From: CAIXLI01 sp964587125
Lineage (GTDB): Bacteria; Pseudomonadota; Alphaproteobacteria; UBA9219
Assembly (NCBI GenBank): GCA_964587125.1
Contig: CAZPKC010000005.1
Coordinates: 52,728 to 116,727 of the forward strand
Direction of reading: 5' to 3'
DNA: 64,000 nucleotides
Shown: positions 8,442 to 16,110 of the stretch, piece by piece
How positions within the stretch are numbered: the first letter of the stretch is position 1
How the letters are laid out: each line of letters opens with the position of its first letter
The notes under the pieces: model-generated
Seen by the model: the letters and a program-made list of their open reading frames with translations, nothing else
Database searches by the model: none
What the model was told of the DNA's origin: nothing
Made by a program: the position numbers and the translations under genes

Positions 8442-9617
8442 TTGAATCTTCTTCATGTCATACCTTCTCTTAACCCAAAGGGCGGCGGCCCCATAGAGGG
8501 AATAAGGCAGCTTTGTCCTCCTTTATCGGAGAGGGACATCGGGGTCGAAGTTGTCTGCGGAGATCCGCCAGACGCTCCGTGGTTGCAGTCATGTGGATTT
8601 TCCATCATTCATGCGCTGGGTCCTTCCCTGCTGGGATATGGATACACACCGCAGCTGATGCCGTGGTTGCGGGAAAATGCGGCGCGGTTCGACGCCGTCA
8701 TCGTCAATGGCCTTTGGCAATATCCAAGTTTTGCCACATGGCGCGCCTTGGCCGGAACAAAAACGCCTTATTTCGTTTTTACGCATGGAATGCTCGATCC
8801 ATGGTTCAAGCGCGCTTATCCATTGAAGCATATCAAAAAATGGCTTTATTGGCCTTGGGCGGAATATCGCGTCTTGCGCGATGCGCGTGCCGTCATCTTT
8901 ACCTGTGAAGAAGAACGATTGCTGGCGCGCCAGTCTTTTTGGCTTTATCGCGTCAACGAAGTCGTGACTTCTTTCGGTACGGCCGATCCTCCCGACAACG
9001 CGGATGACTTACGCAAGAAGTTTTTGAACTCCTATCCCCACTTGCACAATAAACGCATTATCCTGTTCCTCAGCCGCATTCATGAAAAAAAGGGCTGTGA
9101 CTTGTTGATTGAGGCTTTTGCCTCCGTCGCAGCTTCCGATGCACGATTGCATCTCGTCATGGCAGGGCCCGATCAAACCGGGTGGAACAAAATCCTTCAA
9201 GCTCAGGCCGAAAAACTGGGTGTCTTAGACCGGATCACATGGCCAGGTATGCTGCAAGGCGATATGAAATGGGGCGCTTTCCATTCGGCGGAAGCATTTT
9301 GCCTGCCCTCGCATCAGGAAAATTTCGGCGTCGTCGTCGCAGAGGCTTTGGCCTGCGGGAAACCCGTTCTTATCAGCAATAAAGTCAACATCTGGCGCGA
9401 GATAGATGCCGATTCTGCGGGCTTTATAGATGAGGATTCTATCGACGGCACCTTGCGCAATCTGAAACGCTGGCTTGCCTTAAGCGCAGAGGATTCTAAG
9501 CTCATGGCCGCGCGCGCGCGCCGATCTTTTGTGTCGCGTTTTCGCATCGAGCAGGCAGCGACGCGGCTTTTGGAAATCATTCAAAGGTCTTCTGAACTTA
9601 ACATCAAAAAATCGTGA
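8442..9617 (+). CDS. Family 4 glycosyltransferase
   Basis: A 391-residue GT-B enzyme. It opens with NLLHVIPSLNPKGGGPIEG, the acceptor-side loop of GT4 enzymes that act in colanic-acid-like or exopolysaccharide pathways. The donor side has IILFLSRIHEKKGCDLLIEAF (about residues 206-226) and the EX7E block PSHQENFGVVVAEALACGKPV (about 288-308). The start is a TTG at 8442, chosen because AAAGGA lies 7 bases upstream and the protein then begins exactly at the usual first strand. Eight bases separate it from the acetyltransferase gene, so the two form a transcription unit. The sugar is unknown. Confidence 0.85.
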   Translation: MNLLHVIPSLNPKGGGPIEGIRQLCPPLSERDIGVEVVCGDPPDAPWLQSCGFSIIHALGPSLLGYGYTPQLMPWLRENAARFDAVIVNGLWQYPSFATWRALAGTKTPYFVFTHGMLDPWFKRAYPLKHIKKWLYWPWAEYRVLRDARAVIFTCEEERLLARQSFWLYRVNEVVTSFGTADPPDNADDLRKKFLNSYPHLHNKRIILFLSRIHEKKGCDLLIEAFASVAASDARLHLVMAGPDQTGWNKILQAQAEKLGVLDRITWPGMLQGDMKWGAFHSAEAFCLPSHQENFGVVVAEALACGKPVLISNKVNIWREIDADSAGFIDEDSIDGTLRNLKRWLALSAEDSKLMAARARRSFVSRFRIEQAATRLLEIIQRSSELNIKKS

Positions 9618-9624
9618 GAACCCC

Positions 9625-10209
9625 ATGGATCCCCTGCCCCCCAAAAACACTTTTATCAACCTTTCTCTTTTTAAAGTCGCGCCGGAGTTTCGCGGGCGAT
9701 CGGCTTTCATCGTACAGCTTTGGTGGATCATTCAGGATTGCCTCATTCGAACCTCGCCGCAGTTTATGTATGGCTGGCGGCGCTTTTGGTGGCGCGTTTT
9801 CGGCGCGGAAATTGGGGATCACGTCATCATCCGTCCAACGGCAAAAGTTACATATCCATGGAAAATCAAAGTTGGCGATTATTCGTGGATCGGCGATAAC
9901 GTAGAGCTTTACAGCCTTGGCCCGATTGAGATAGGAAGCGACGTCGTCATTTCGCAATATGCCTACCTTTGCGCGGGAACCCACGATTACACAAAGTTGG
10001 ACTTTCCGCTCGTCGCCAAGCCTATTCGGGTTGAGGATCAGGCGTGGATTGCCGCCGGCTGTTTCATAGCCCCCGGCGTTATAATAGGCATGGGTTCTAT
10101 CATCGGCGCGCATAGTGTCGTTTTGGATGACATGCCCGCCGCGACGATCTGCGCCGGAAATCCGGCGCGTGCGGTTAAACCAAGGCCCGTGCCAAAAAGC
10201 TCAATCTAA
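9625..10209 (+). CDS. WcaF-like hexapeptide-repeat acetyltransferase
   Basis: A 194-residue left-handed beta-helix acyltransferase of the colanic-acid WcaF/NodL type. The imperfect hexapeptide repeats start around residue 60 (IGDHVIIRPTAKV, IKVGDYSWIGDNVEL, IEIGSDVVISQYAYLCAGTHDY) and end with IGMGSIIGAHSVVLDDMPAATICAGNPARAV. The His in CAGTHDY is the likely catalytic base. The N-terminal 50 residues (Trp/Arg rich, SPQFMYGWRRFWWRVFGAEIG) are typical of WcaF-like proteins. It would add acetyl groups to a sugar of the polysaccharide. Start ATG 9625 lies 8 bases after the GT4 stop, without a strong ribosome site. Confidence 0.8.
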   Translation: MDPLPPKNTFINLSLFKVAPEFRGRSAFIVQLWWIIQDCLIRTSPQFMYGWRRFWWRVFGAEIGDHVIIRPTAKVTYPWKIKVGDYSWIGDNVELYSLGPIEIGSDVVISQYAYLCAGTHDYTKLDFPLVAKPIRVEDQAWIAAGCFIAPGVIIGMGSIIGAHSVVLDDMPAATICAGNPARAVKPRPVPKSSI

Positions 10210-10243
10210 CGGCGCAAAAATCCGTAAGCTTGAATGATTTTCT

Positions 10244-11182
10244 TTAGGCAACGTTATCAACGTACCATCGATAGGCAACTCTCATTCCTGTTTCGAAGTC
10301 CGTCGGCGCGATCCAGCCCAGCGCGCGAAGACGGCTAACATCCATAATCTTGCGCGGCGTGCCGTCGGGTTTCGACGTGTTGAACGTAAACTTTCCCTCC
10401 CAGTCGGCAACCTTGGCGATGGTTTGAGCCAAGTCTAAAATCGTCATGTCGGTTCCCGTGCCGACATTCAAAAAAAGCTCATCCGAATAATTTTTCATCA
10501 CAAATACGCAGGCGTCTGCCAAATCTTCCGAAAACAAGAATTCACGTTTTGGAGTGCCAGTGCCCCATATCTCTACCGTCGGGTTGTTCGCGGCTTTCGC
10601 GGCATGAATTTTCATAATCAGCGCGGCAACGACGTGCCCGCCTTCGGCGTCGTAACGGTCGCCCGGGCCATATAGATTAGTCGGCATCACCGAAACGAAA
10701 TCGCATCCATATTGGCGGCGATAGGCGGCGCATAATTTGATGCCCGCAATTTTAGCAATCGCATACCATTCGTTTGTCGGCTCCAAGGCCCCCGTCAATA
10801 GCGCATCTTCCTTCATCGGCTGCTGCGCTAAACGCGGATAAATACAGGACGAGCCGAGAAACAACAGCTTCTTCACGCCCGTACGATAGGCTGCGTTGAT
10901 GACGTTGGTTTCGATGACGAGGTTATCGTACAAAAACTCCGCCGGACGCGAAGCATTCGCCATAATTCCGCCTACTGTCGCCGCGGCAAGAAAAACGGCA
11001 TCGATTTTTTGGTCTCCCATCCAAGCATCCACGTCCGCTTGGCGCAGAAGGTCGAGTTCGCCGTGCGTAACAGTAACAATTTCGCATTTCTCGCGCACCA
11101 AACGACGCGCAATGGCGGAGCCCGCCATGCCACGATGGCCTGCGACCCAAACTCTTTTCTCGGTCAAATCGAATTTAGTCAT
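10244..11182 (-). CDS. fcl: GDP-L-fucose synthase
   Basis: A 312-residue extended SDR enzyme that epimerises and reduces GDP-4-keto-6-deoxymannose to GDP-L-fucose with NADPH. Visible are the nucleotide loop GHRGMAGSAI near the N-terminus, FLGSSCIYP (catalytic Ser), the Tyr-x3-Lys pair in YAIAKIAGIK, and the product-specific block SVMPTNLYGPGDRYD. I placed the start at ATG 11182, which overlaps the gmd stop by 8 bases; a second ATG two codons upstream (11188) is possible, and longer versions would read deep into gmd. With gmd it forms a coupled two-gene operon supplying GDP-fucose to the polysaccharide locus. Confidence 0.93.
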   Translation of the reverse strand: MTKFDLTEKRVWVAGHRGMAGSAIARRLVREKCEIVTVTHGELDLLRQADVDAWMGDQKIDAVFLAAATVGGIMANASRPAEFLYDNLVIETNVINAAYRTGVKKLLFLGSSCIYPRLAQQPMKEDALLTGALEPTNEWYAIAKIAGIKLCAAYRRQYGCDFVSVMPTNLYGPGDRYDAEGGHVVAALIMKIHAAKAANNPTVEIWGTGTPKREFLFSEDLADACVFVMKNYSDELFLNVGTGTDMTILDLAQTIAKVADWEGKFTFNTSKPDGTPRKIMDVSRLRALGWIAPTDFETGMRVAYRWYVDNVA

Positions 11183-12245
11183 TTCCATGAAGACGATATT
11201 CTTTTTCCTGCTCGATTTTCTTGAGGTCCGATGCAACCATCTCGGTCACGAGTTCCTGAAAAGAAACTTTATGGTGCCAACCAAGCTTCCGGTGCGCTTT
11301 GGAAGGATCGCCGATCAAAAGCTCGACTTCGGTCGGACGGAAATAACGCGGGTCGATCTCAATCAGCGTTTGTCCCGTTGCGACATTAAGGCCTTTTTCT
11401 TCAACGCCCTTGTCTTTCCACCCTATTTTGATGCCGATTTCCGCAAACGCCAATTCGATAAATTCGCGTACACTATGCGTTTCTCCCGTGGCCAGCACAT
11501 AATCGTCAGGCGTATCCTGCTGCAAAATACGCCACATACCCTCGACATAATCTCTGGCATGCCCCCAGTCCCGCTTGGAGTCGATGTTGCCAACATATAA
11601 GCGTTCCTGCAATCCGAGCTTAATTGCAGCGACGGCGCGGGTAATTTTGCGCGTTACAAAAGTTTCCCCGCGTTCGGGGCTTTCATGATTGAACAGAATG
11701 CCGTTAGACGCATGCATGCCATAAGCTTCTCGATAATTGACGGTAATCCAGTAAGCATAAAGCTTGGCCGCGCCGTAAGGGCTGCGCGGATAGAAAGGCG
11801 TTGTTTCCTTCTGCGGAATTTCCTGAACCTTGCCGTAAAGCTCGGACGTAGAGGCTTGATAGAAGCGCGTTTCTTTCTCGCGTTTTAAAATGCGGATGGC
11901 TTCCAGTATCCGGAGCGTCCCTATGCCATCGGCATTCGCGGTATACTCCGGCGTTTCGAAGCTGACTTGAACATGGCTTTGCGCGGCAAGATTGTAAATT
12001 TCATCCGGCTGCGTTTCCTGAACAAGACGGATGATGTTGGTCGAATCCGTCATATCGCCGTAATGCATCAAGAAGCGCACGCCGGAGCCATGCGGATCTT
12101 TATACAAATGATCGACTCTCTGCGTATTGAAAGAAGACGAGCGCCGTTTGACGCCGTGAACAATGTATCCCCTGCCAAGCAGAAATTCCGATAGATAGGA
12201 ACCGTCCTGACCCGTAACGCCGGTAATAAGGGCAATTTTGCTCAA
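11175..12245 (-). CDS. gmd: GDP-mannose 4,6-dehydratase
   Basis: A 356-residue short-chain dehydrogenase/reductase family enzyme making GDP-4-keto-6-deoxy-D-mannose from GDP-mannose. The Rossmann loop ITGVTGQDGSYLSEF is at residues 7-21. The NADP-binding stretch VHGVKRRSSSFNTQRVDHLY, the catalytic Thr/Glu region QASTSELYGKVQ, and Tyr-x3-Lys in YGAAKLYAYW are all present, followed by the MHASNGILFNHESPERGETF block. Length matches the family. The ATG at 12245 is preceded by GGAGACTAAC. It is first in the gmd-fcl operon, and the promoter must lie in the 12246-12437 interval. Confidence 0.96.
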   Translation of the reverse strand: MSKIALITGVTGQDGSYLSEFLLGRGYIVHGVKRRSSSFNTQRVDHLYKDPHGSGVRFLMHYGDMTDSTNIIRLVQETQPDEIYNLAAQSHVQVSFETPEYTANADGIGTLRILEAIRILKREKETRFYQASTSELYGKVQEIPQKETTPFYPRSPYGAAKLYAYWITVNYREAYGMHASNGILFNHESPERGETFVTRKITRAVAAIKLGLQERLYVGNIDSKRDWGHARDYVEGMWRILQQDTPDDYVLATGETHSVREFIELAFAEIGIKIGWKDKGVEEKGLNVATGQTLIEIDPRYFRPTEVELLIGDPSKAHRKLGWHHKVSFQELVTEMVASDLKKIEQEKEYRLHGND

Positions 12246-12437
12246 GTTAGTCTCCTTCAGTCCGCAACTTGCCGTTTCCGCAAGATTGCTTATCCAGTAT
12301 AAGTACTTATTACAAATATGCTATTTAAAGCAAGACTATATTCAGTCTTTGTAAATAACTCTTCGGCTTATCGGCTCTTTCCAAAAGGTACAACTGCCGT
12401 CGTCCGCGTCGAGCCCCCAGTAATAAACAAAATATAT

Positions 12438-12719
12438 TTACCCGGCCTTGCCGAGCATCTTTTTGAATCTTTGTATAAGTGGGAAGGGCGCTGCTCTCTC
12501 AACATGAAATCCCAAGTTTTTATCGAAAACGTAACTTGGCGGATCTTGCAGGCTTAGTTGCTGATAAGCAGCAAATGCCGCGCGTAAATTATCGGCTGCG
12601 GCAGGAATAAGCCGTGTGCGGGAAAATAGTGCAAGGTCCTGTATATTTGCGCTCACGAATTTTCCTTTCCAATCTTCACTGCGCGAACGCAGGTCCCCCA
12701 GTCTCTCAGCTTCGGTCAT
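12438..12719 (-). CDS. Small hypothetical protein in a gene-poor stretch
   Basis: Between gmd and tRNA-Trp (12246-12940) the only plausible gene is this 93-codon minus-strand frame. The predicted product is mixed polar/hydrophobic (WKGKFVSANIQDLALFSRTR, LRAAFAAYQQLSLQDPPSYV) and ends in a basic tail, FPLIQRFKKMLGKAG. I do not recognise it. It reads like the C-terminal end of a polysaccharide-locus enzyme such as a methyltransferase, so it may be a remnant. A TTG at 12731 is an alternative start. No clear ribosome site is visible, and an overlapping + strand frame at 12318-12557 is less protein-like. Confidence 0.3.
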   Translation of the reverse strand: MTEAERLGDLRSRSEDWKGKFVSANIQDLALFSRTRLIPAAADNLRAAFAAYQQLSLQDPPSYVFDKNLGFHVERAAPFPLIQRFKKMLGKAG

Positions 12720-12892
12720 TTGAATAATCAAAATGAATTATTGGGGACACTTTCGGCGGCAAAACTGGTTTTTCGACCCTTGAAACCCTTATATTTCCTT
12801 TCAGATCAAGGTATAATAGTCATGCATTTTTTGCTGGCAAATAAAATGCGGTTGGGCTAAAAAGCGTTGTTCCCCACATAGTTAATTGCTTA

Positions 12893-12914
12893 GTCCGGTG
12901 CAAAAACACCGGAC
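12893..12914 (+). other. Stem-loop just upstream of tRNA-Trp, with alternative pairing
   Basis: GTCCGGTG at 12893-12900 pairs perfectly with CACCGGAC at 12907-12914 around a CAAAAA loop. The following GGGGAACTATG (12915-12925) can pair back with either GTTCCCC (about 12868-12874) or CATAGTT (about 12877-12883), so two mutually exclusive outer stems exist. No T-run follows, which argues against an intrinsic terminator. It lies 27 bases before tRNA-Trp, where it might guide 5' processing of the tRNA-secE-nusG transcript. A TATAAT at 12812-12817 lies upstream but has no good -35 partner. Confidence 0.4.
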
Positions 12915-12940
12915 GGGGAACTATGAGAAAAAGGAAGTTT

Positions 12941-13016
12941 AGGAGTGTAGCTCAATTGGTAGAGCACCGGTCTCCAAAACCGGGGGCTGGGGGTTCGAGA
13001 CCCTCCACTCCTGCCA
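12941..13016 (+). tRNA. tRNA-Trp (anticodon CCA)
   Basis: Complete cloverleaf. The acceptor arms AGGAGTG (12941-12947) and CACTCCT (13006-13012) pair fully; the D arm is TAGCTCAATTGGTAGAGC; the anticodon stem-loop CCGGTCTCCAAAACCGG carries anticodon CCA; the T arm contains GGTTCGAGACC. G is the discriminator base and CCA (13014-13016) is encoded. Position directly ahead of secE-nusG matches the tRNA-Trp-secE-nusG order common in Proteobacteria. Confidence 0.97.
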
Positions 13017-13033
13017 TCGGGAAAGAAAAGAAA

Positions 13034-13261
13034 ATGACGAACGAACAGATCACTCCGGCCGATGAAACGCCCAAAAGCAAGATTAGCAATTTCGTACGCG
13101 AAACGCAGCGCGAGATTGCCAAGATCACTTGGCCTGTTAGGAAGGAAATATCTATGACGACCCTGTTGATCGTCATATTTGCCCTCATCACAGGCATGTT
13201 TTTTCTGTTTGTCGATTCGGTATTGGGTTTTGTTGTCTCCCGAATATTGGGAATGAGCTAA
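13034..13261 (+). CDS. secE: Preprotein translocase subunit SecE
   Basis: A 75-residue single-span SecE, the clamp-like essential subunit of SecYEG in the inner membrane. It has a polar N-terminus, the conserved amphipathic helix VRETQREIAKITWPVRKEI (about residues 22-40) and one C-terminal transmembrane helix (LLIVIFALITGMFFLFVDSV). The start is the ATG at 13034, 18 bases after tRNA-Trp, preceded by an AAAGAAAAG stretch. Longer in-frame starts would read through the tRNA and are rejected. It is cotranscribed with nusG 27 bases downstream. Confidence 0.95.
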   Translation: MTNEQITPADETPKSKISNFVRETQREIAKITWPVRKEISMTTLLIVIFALITGMFFLFVDSVLGFVVSRILGMS

Positions 13262-13287
13262 TCATCATTATAAGGAAAGAGGCTGCT

Positions 13288-13818
13288 ATGGCACATCGTT
13301 GGTATGTTATTCACGTTCACTCCGGCTTTGAAAAGAAAGTCGCCCAGACCGTGCGCGAAACCGCGCTTAAAAAAGGGTTGGAAGAGTATTTTTCGGAAAT
13401 CCTCGTGCCGACCGAAGAGGTTGTGGAAGTTCGCCGCGGCGCCAAGGTCAACGCTGAACGCAAGTTTTTCCCTGGCTATGTCCTTATCAAGATGGACCTG
13501 ACGGACGAGAGCTGGCATCTGGTCAAAAACACGCCCAAGGTCACAGGATTTTTAGGAGGCGGCGGACGTCCTTCCCCCATCAGCGACAGCGAAGCTCAGC
13601 GCATTTTGAATCAGGTTATCGAAGGCGTCGAACATCCGAAGCCTTCCGTCACGTTCGAAGTCGGCGAGCAGGTGCGCGTCGCCGACGGCCCGTTTGCGAC
13701 ATTCATCGGAACGGTCGAGGAAGTTGACGAAGGCAAGGCCCGCCTTAAAGTCGCCGTGTCGATTTTCGGCCGCGCGACGCCCGTCGAACTGGAATACGCG
13801 CAGGTCGAGAAGGTTTAA
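13288..13818 (+). CDS. nusG: Transcription termination/antitermination protein NusG
   Basis: A 176-residue NusG with the NGN domain first (WYVIHVHSGFEKKV, then RKFFPGYVLIKMDL and PKVTGFLGGGGRPSPIS) and a C-terminal KOW domain (FEVGEQVRVADGPFATFIGTVEEVD). It binds RNA polymerase and couples it to Rho or the ribosome. GGAAAGAGG precedes the ATG. Unusually, the last 61 bases of the gene including the stop codon are repeated exactly 492 bases downstream, and rplK, which normally follows, is absent. Confidence 0.97.
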   Translation: MAHRWYVIHVHSGFEKKVAQTVRETALKKGLEEYFSEILVPTEEVVEVRRGAKVNAERKFFPGYVLIKMDLTDESWHLVKNTPKVTGFLGGGGRPSPISDSEAQRILNQVIEGVEHPKPSVTFEVGEQVRVADGPFATFIGTVEEVDEGKARLKVAVSIFGRATPVELEYAQVEKV

Positions 13819-13819
13819 A
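13759..13819 (+). repeat. 61-bp direct repeat, copy 1 (3' end of nusG)
   Basis: This segment covers the last 60 bases of nusG, with its TAA stop, plus one base. It is identical base for base to 14251-14311. The left junction (GTG before TCGATTTT here, AAA there) and right junction (CC here, GCC there) mark where the match ends. Together the copies bracket 431 bases holding one small gene. Confidence 0.95.
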
Positions 13820-13844
13820 CCTTATCACGCAAAGGGATTTAATC

Positions 13845-14249
13845 ATGGGCAGTCAAGCCTCAATGCGTCCGAATGAACTTGGGAAGGAAATTATTCCTGT
13901 CTTGGAGAGAGTGTTTGAAGAACTCAGATCTCGTAAGATTTTTATCGGAGATTATTCGGGCGTTTTGCCGCCCAAAGACTCTTCTCATATTGAAGTCAGC
14001 CTTCATTTCGAGGTCGACTATAATCCTCCCGGAGTTACCAAACGCAGGCTGGGATATCTTGATGCGGAATCTTTCAGCGATTTGAATCACGGTTATAAGG
14101 TTGTTCTTACAAAAAGGACATGGGAACACATCGGCGAGGAAGGACGCGAAGTCCTTGCGGAGATATGCGTGAGAGGCAACACGCCCAAAACCCGCCAGGA
14201 ATTTTTTGAAAAAGAACTACGCCCGAACGTGGCAGAGTTAATTGGCTAA
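13845..14249 (+). CDS. Hypothetical protein inserted behind nusG
   Basis: A 134-residue, mostly soluble and charged protein. It starts at ATG 13845 with AAAGGG eight bases upstream. There is no signal peptide or transmembrane helix. Visible traits are an amphipathic N-terminal helix (ELGKEIIPVLERVFEELRS), a central beta-rich part (HIEVSLHFEVDYNPPGVTKR) and a C-terminal helical, acidic part (REVLAEICVRGNTPKTRQEF). I do not recognise the family. It lies on the nusG strand between two identical copies of the nusG 3' end, and its stop is immediately followed by copy 2, so it is very likely cargo of the event that created the duplication and is expressed with nusG. Confidence 0.65.
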   Translation: MGSQASMRPNELGKEIIPVLERVFEELRSRKIFIGDYSGVLPPKDSSHIEVSLHFEVDYNPPGVTKRRLGYLDAESFSDLNHGYKVVLTKRTWEHIGEEGREVLAEICVRGNTPKTRQEFFEKELRPNVAELIG

Positions 14250-14250
14250 A

Positions 14251-14311
14251 TCGATTTTCGGCCGCGCGACGCCCGTCGAACTGGAATACGCGCAGGTCGA
14301 GAAGGTTTAAA
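14251..14311 (+). repeat. 61-bp direct repeat, copy 2 (duplicated nusG 3' end)
   Basis: Exact copy of 13759-13819, starting one base after the TAA of the 134-residue gene. It carries the final codons and stop of nusG but no start, so it is non-coding in itself. The perfect identity means either a recent event or ongoing homogenisation. Behind it, 14312-14494 holds no gene, a weak hairpin (GTTAAGA/TCTTAAC at 14342-14364) and the palindrome at 14435. Confidence 0.95.
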
Positions 14312-14434
14312 GCCTTCTTTTTGTAAACCTATAAGCTGAAAGTTAAGATCGGCGTTTTCTTAACGCCAGTGGTTTATGAGCTGAATCCGCATACCTATTT
14401 TCGCGCTATAAGCAATCGCAAGCAATTGGGACCC

Positions 14435-14461
14435 ACCCTCTCCCGCACTGCGGGAGAGGGT
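14435..14461. repeat. Perfect 12-bp palindromic hairpin (REP-like or terminator)
   Basis: ACCCTCTCCCGC at 14435-14446 pairs fully with GCGGGAGAGGGT at 14450-14461 around a 3-base ACT loop. It lies between the nusG region and the convergent degP gene, where a bidirectional terminator would fit, but no T-run follows on either strand. Similar pyrimidine-rich palindromes occur as dispersed repeats in bacterial genomes, so a REP-like unit is the other option. Confidence 0.5.
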
Positions 14462-14494
14462 AAGGCTGCTCTTGCGGCGGCGAGAGATGGAAGT

Positions 14495-15976
14495 TTATTT
14501 CTTCTTTTTCTCGAACGTGATCGCGATGAATTGAAGGTCGTCCTTGCGGTTGATCAAAAGCAGCAAGGGCTTGCCGTCCTTTTCGGCTTGCTTAGCGCGG
14601 TCGGTTAAATCCTTTGGGGATTTGACTTCCTGCTGCGCGGCTTCGCTGATGACGTCGCCGACCTGAAGTCCCTGATCCGCAGCAACGCCGTCCGTCGCGA
14701 TCGAGGTCACGACAACTCCCGTCACGCCCTTCTTAATGTCGAAGCGCGTGCGCAAAGCATCCGTCAACGACGCAGCGGATATGCCAAGATCATCGACTTT
14801 TTCGGCACCCGCGATGCCCGCAGGGGCATTTTCCTTTTGGTCTTCTTCTTCATCGGCGCTTTCTTTCGTGGTCAGTTCTCCCACCTTGACCTTCAGCGTC
14901 AGGTTCTTGCCTTTGCGGAAGACGCCGACATCGACGGTTTTATCGACATCCGTTTCGGCAACGATTAAAGGCAAACGGTGCATATCGGGAATGTCCTTGC
15001 CATCGAAGTTAACGATGACATCTCCGGCTTCAATTCCCGCTTTGGCCGCAGGGCCATCGGGCGAAACGCTCGAGACAAGCGCGCCGCGCGGCGGTCCCAA
15101 ATTCAGACCGTCCGCTATGTCCTGCGTGACGGTCTGGATGCGAACGCCGAGCCATCCGCGCTGGATATGACCTTTGGATTTCAACTGCTCAACGATGTTT
15201 TTCGCCAAAGACGAGGGGATGGCGAACGCAAGCCCTATCGAGCCTCCCGACGGCGAGATGATTGCGGTGTTAACGCCAACGACGTTGCCGTCCATGTCGA
15301 ACATCGGGCCTCCCGAATTGCCGCGATTAATCGGCGCGTCGGTTTGTAGATATTCGTCGTAAGGTCCCGAATTGATGTTGCGGGCGCGCGCGGAAATAAT
15401 GCCCGCCGTAACCGTGCCTCCGAAGCCGTACGGATTGCCGATAGCGAGAATCCAGTCGCCCACGCGAACTTTATCGCTGTCGCCGAACGAAACCGCCGTC
15501 AGCGGTGTTTTCGGCGTGACCTTTAAGACCGCCAGATCGGTTTTCTTGTCGCTGCCGACTACCGTCGCCGATAAATTCGTGTCGTCTTGCAGGATGACGT
15601 TGATTTCGTCCGCGCCTTCGATGACGTGATAATTGGTGACGATATAGCCCGAGGGATCGACGATAAAGCCAGAGCCAAGCGCCGTGGCTTTGTGCTTATG
15701 CGGCGTTTCATGTCCCTGCTGGTTTTGAAGAAATTGCTTGAAGAAATCTTCGAAGGGGGAACCCGGGGGCAATTGAAAATCGGGCAGGCCTTCGATGCCG
15801 TCCTTCTGCGTGATCGTCTGCGACGTCGAGATGTTCACGACCGCAGGAAGAAGCTTTTCCGCCATATCGGCGAAGCCCGGAGGGCCGCTGCGCGCAACCG
15901 CCGGAACGGGTATTGCGAGAGTTAACACAAAAAAACCGGCAAGGAACTTGCCAAGAAAACGCGCGGGAATCTTCAT
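14495..15976 (-). CDS. degP: Periplasmic Do-type serine protease DegP/HtrA
   Basis: A 493-residue envelope protease/chaperone. It has an N-terminal signal peptide (FLAGFFVLTLAIPVPAVA, residues 11-28), then a trypsin-like domain with the full triad: His117 in TNYHVIEGAD, Asp147 in KKTDLAVL and Ser221 in RGNSGGPMF. Two PDZ domains follow (about 280-370, GWLGVRIQ..., and about 395-480). A Gln/His-rich LA-loop insert sits at about 80-100. It degrades or refolds damaged periplasmic proteins. It is monocistronic and converges on the nusG region. The start ATG at 15976 fits the signal peptide. Confidence 0.95.
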   Translation of the reverse strand: MKIPARFLGKFLAGFFVLTLAIPVPAVARSGPPGFADMAEKLLPAVVNISTSQTITQKDGIEGLPDFQLPPGSPFEDFFKQFLQNQQGHETPHKHKATALGSGFIVDPSGYIVTNYHVIEGADEINVILQDDTNLSATVVGSDKKTDLAVLKVTPKTPLTAVSFGDSDKVRVGDWILAIGNPYGFGGTVTAGIISARARNINSGPYDEYLQTDAPINRGNSGGPMFDMDGNVVGVNTAIISPSGGSIGLAFAIPSSLAKNIVEQLKSKGHIQRGWLGVRIQTVTQDIADGLNLGPPRGALVSSVSPDGPAAKAGIEAGDVIVNFDGKDIPDMHRLPLIVAETDVDKTVDVGVFRKGKNLTLKVKVGELTTKESADEEEDQKENAPAGIAGAEKVDDLGISAASLTDALRTRFDIKKGVTGVVVTSIATDGVAADQGLQVGDVISEAAQQEVKSPKDLTDRAKQAEKDGKPLLLLINRKDDLQFIAITFEKKKK

Positions 15977-16110
15977 GTTTCGACCTCGAAAAGAAGGGGT
16001 GATCGGATGATCATAGAGTACCCCTCAATGTGACCATTTTAGGGCGGGATTCAAGGGGACGGTATTAAAAAAAATTCTGCTTTTTACGAAACCAAACACC
16101 CTACAAAGAA

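Noticed and set aside
12923..13033. N-terminal extension of secE reading through tRNA-Trp
   Set aside because: The residues come from translating the tRNA gene; SecE homology starts at ATG 13034.
13759..14311. Reading the nusG duplication as a simple transposon target-site duplication
   Set aside because: 61 bp is far longer than usual target duplications, there are no terminal inverted repeats, and the insert encodes no transposase.
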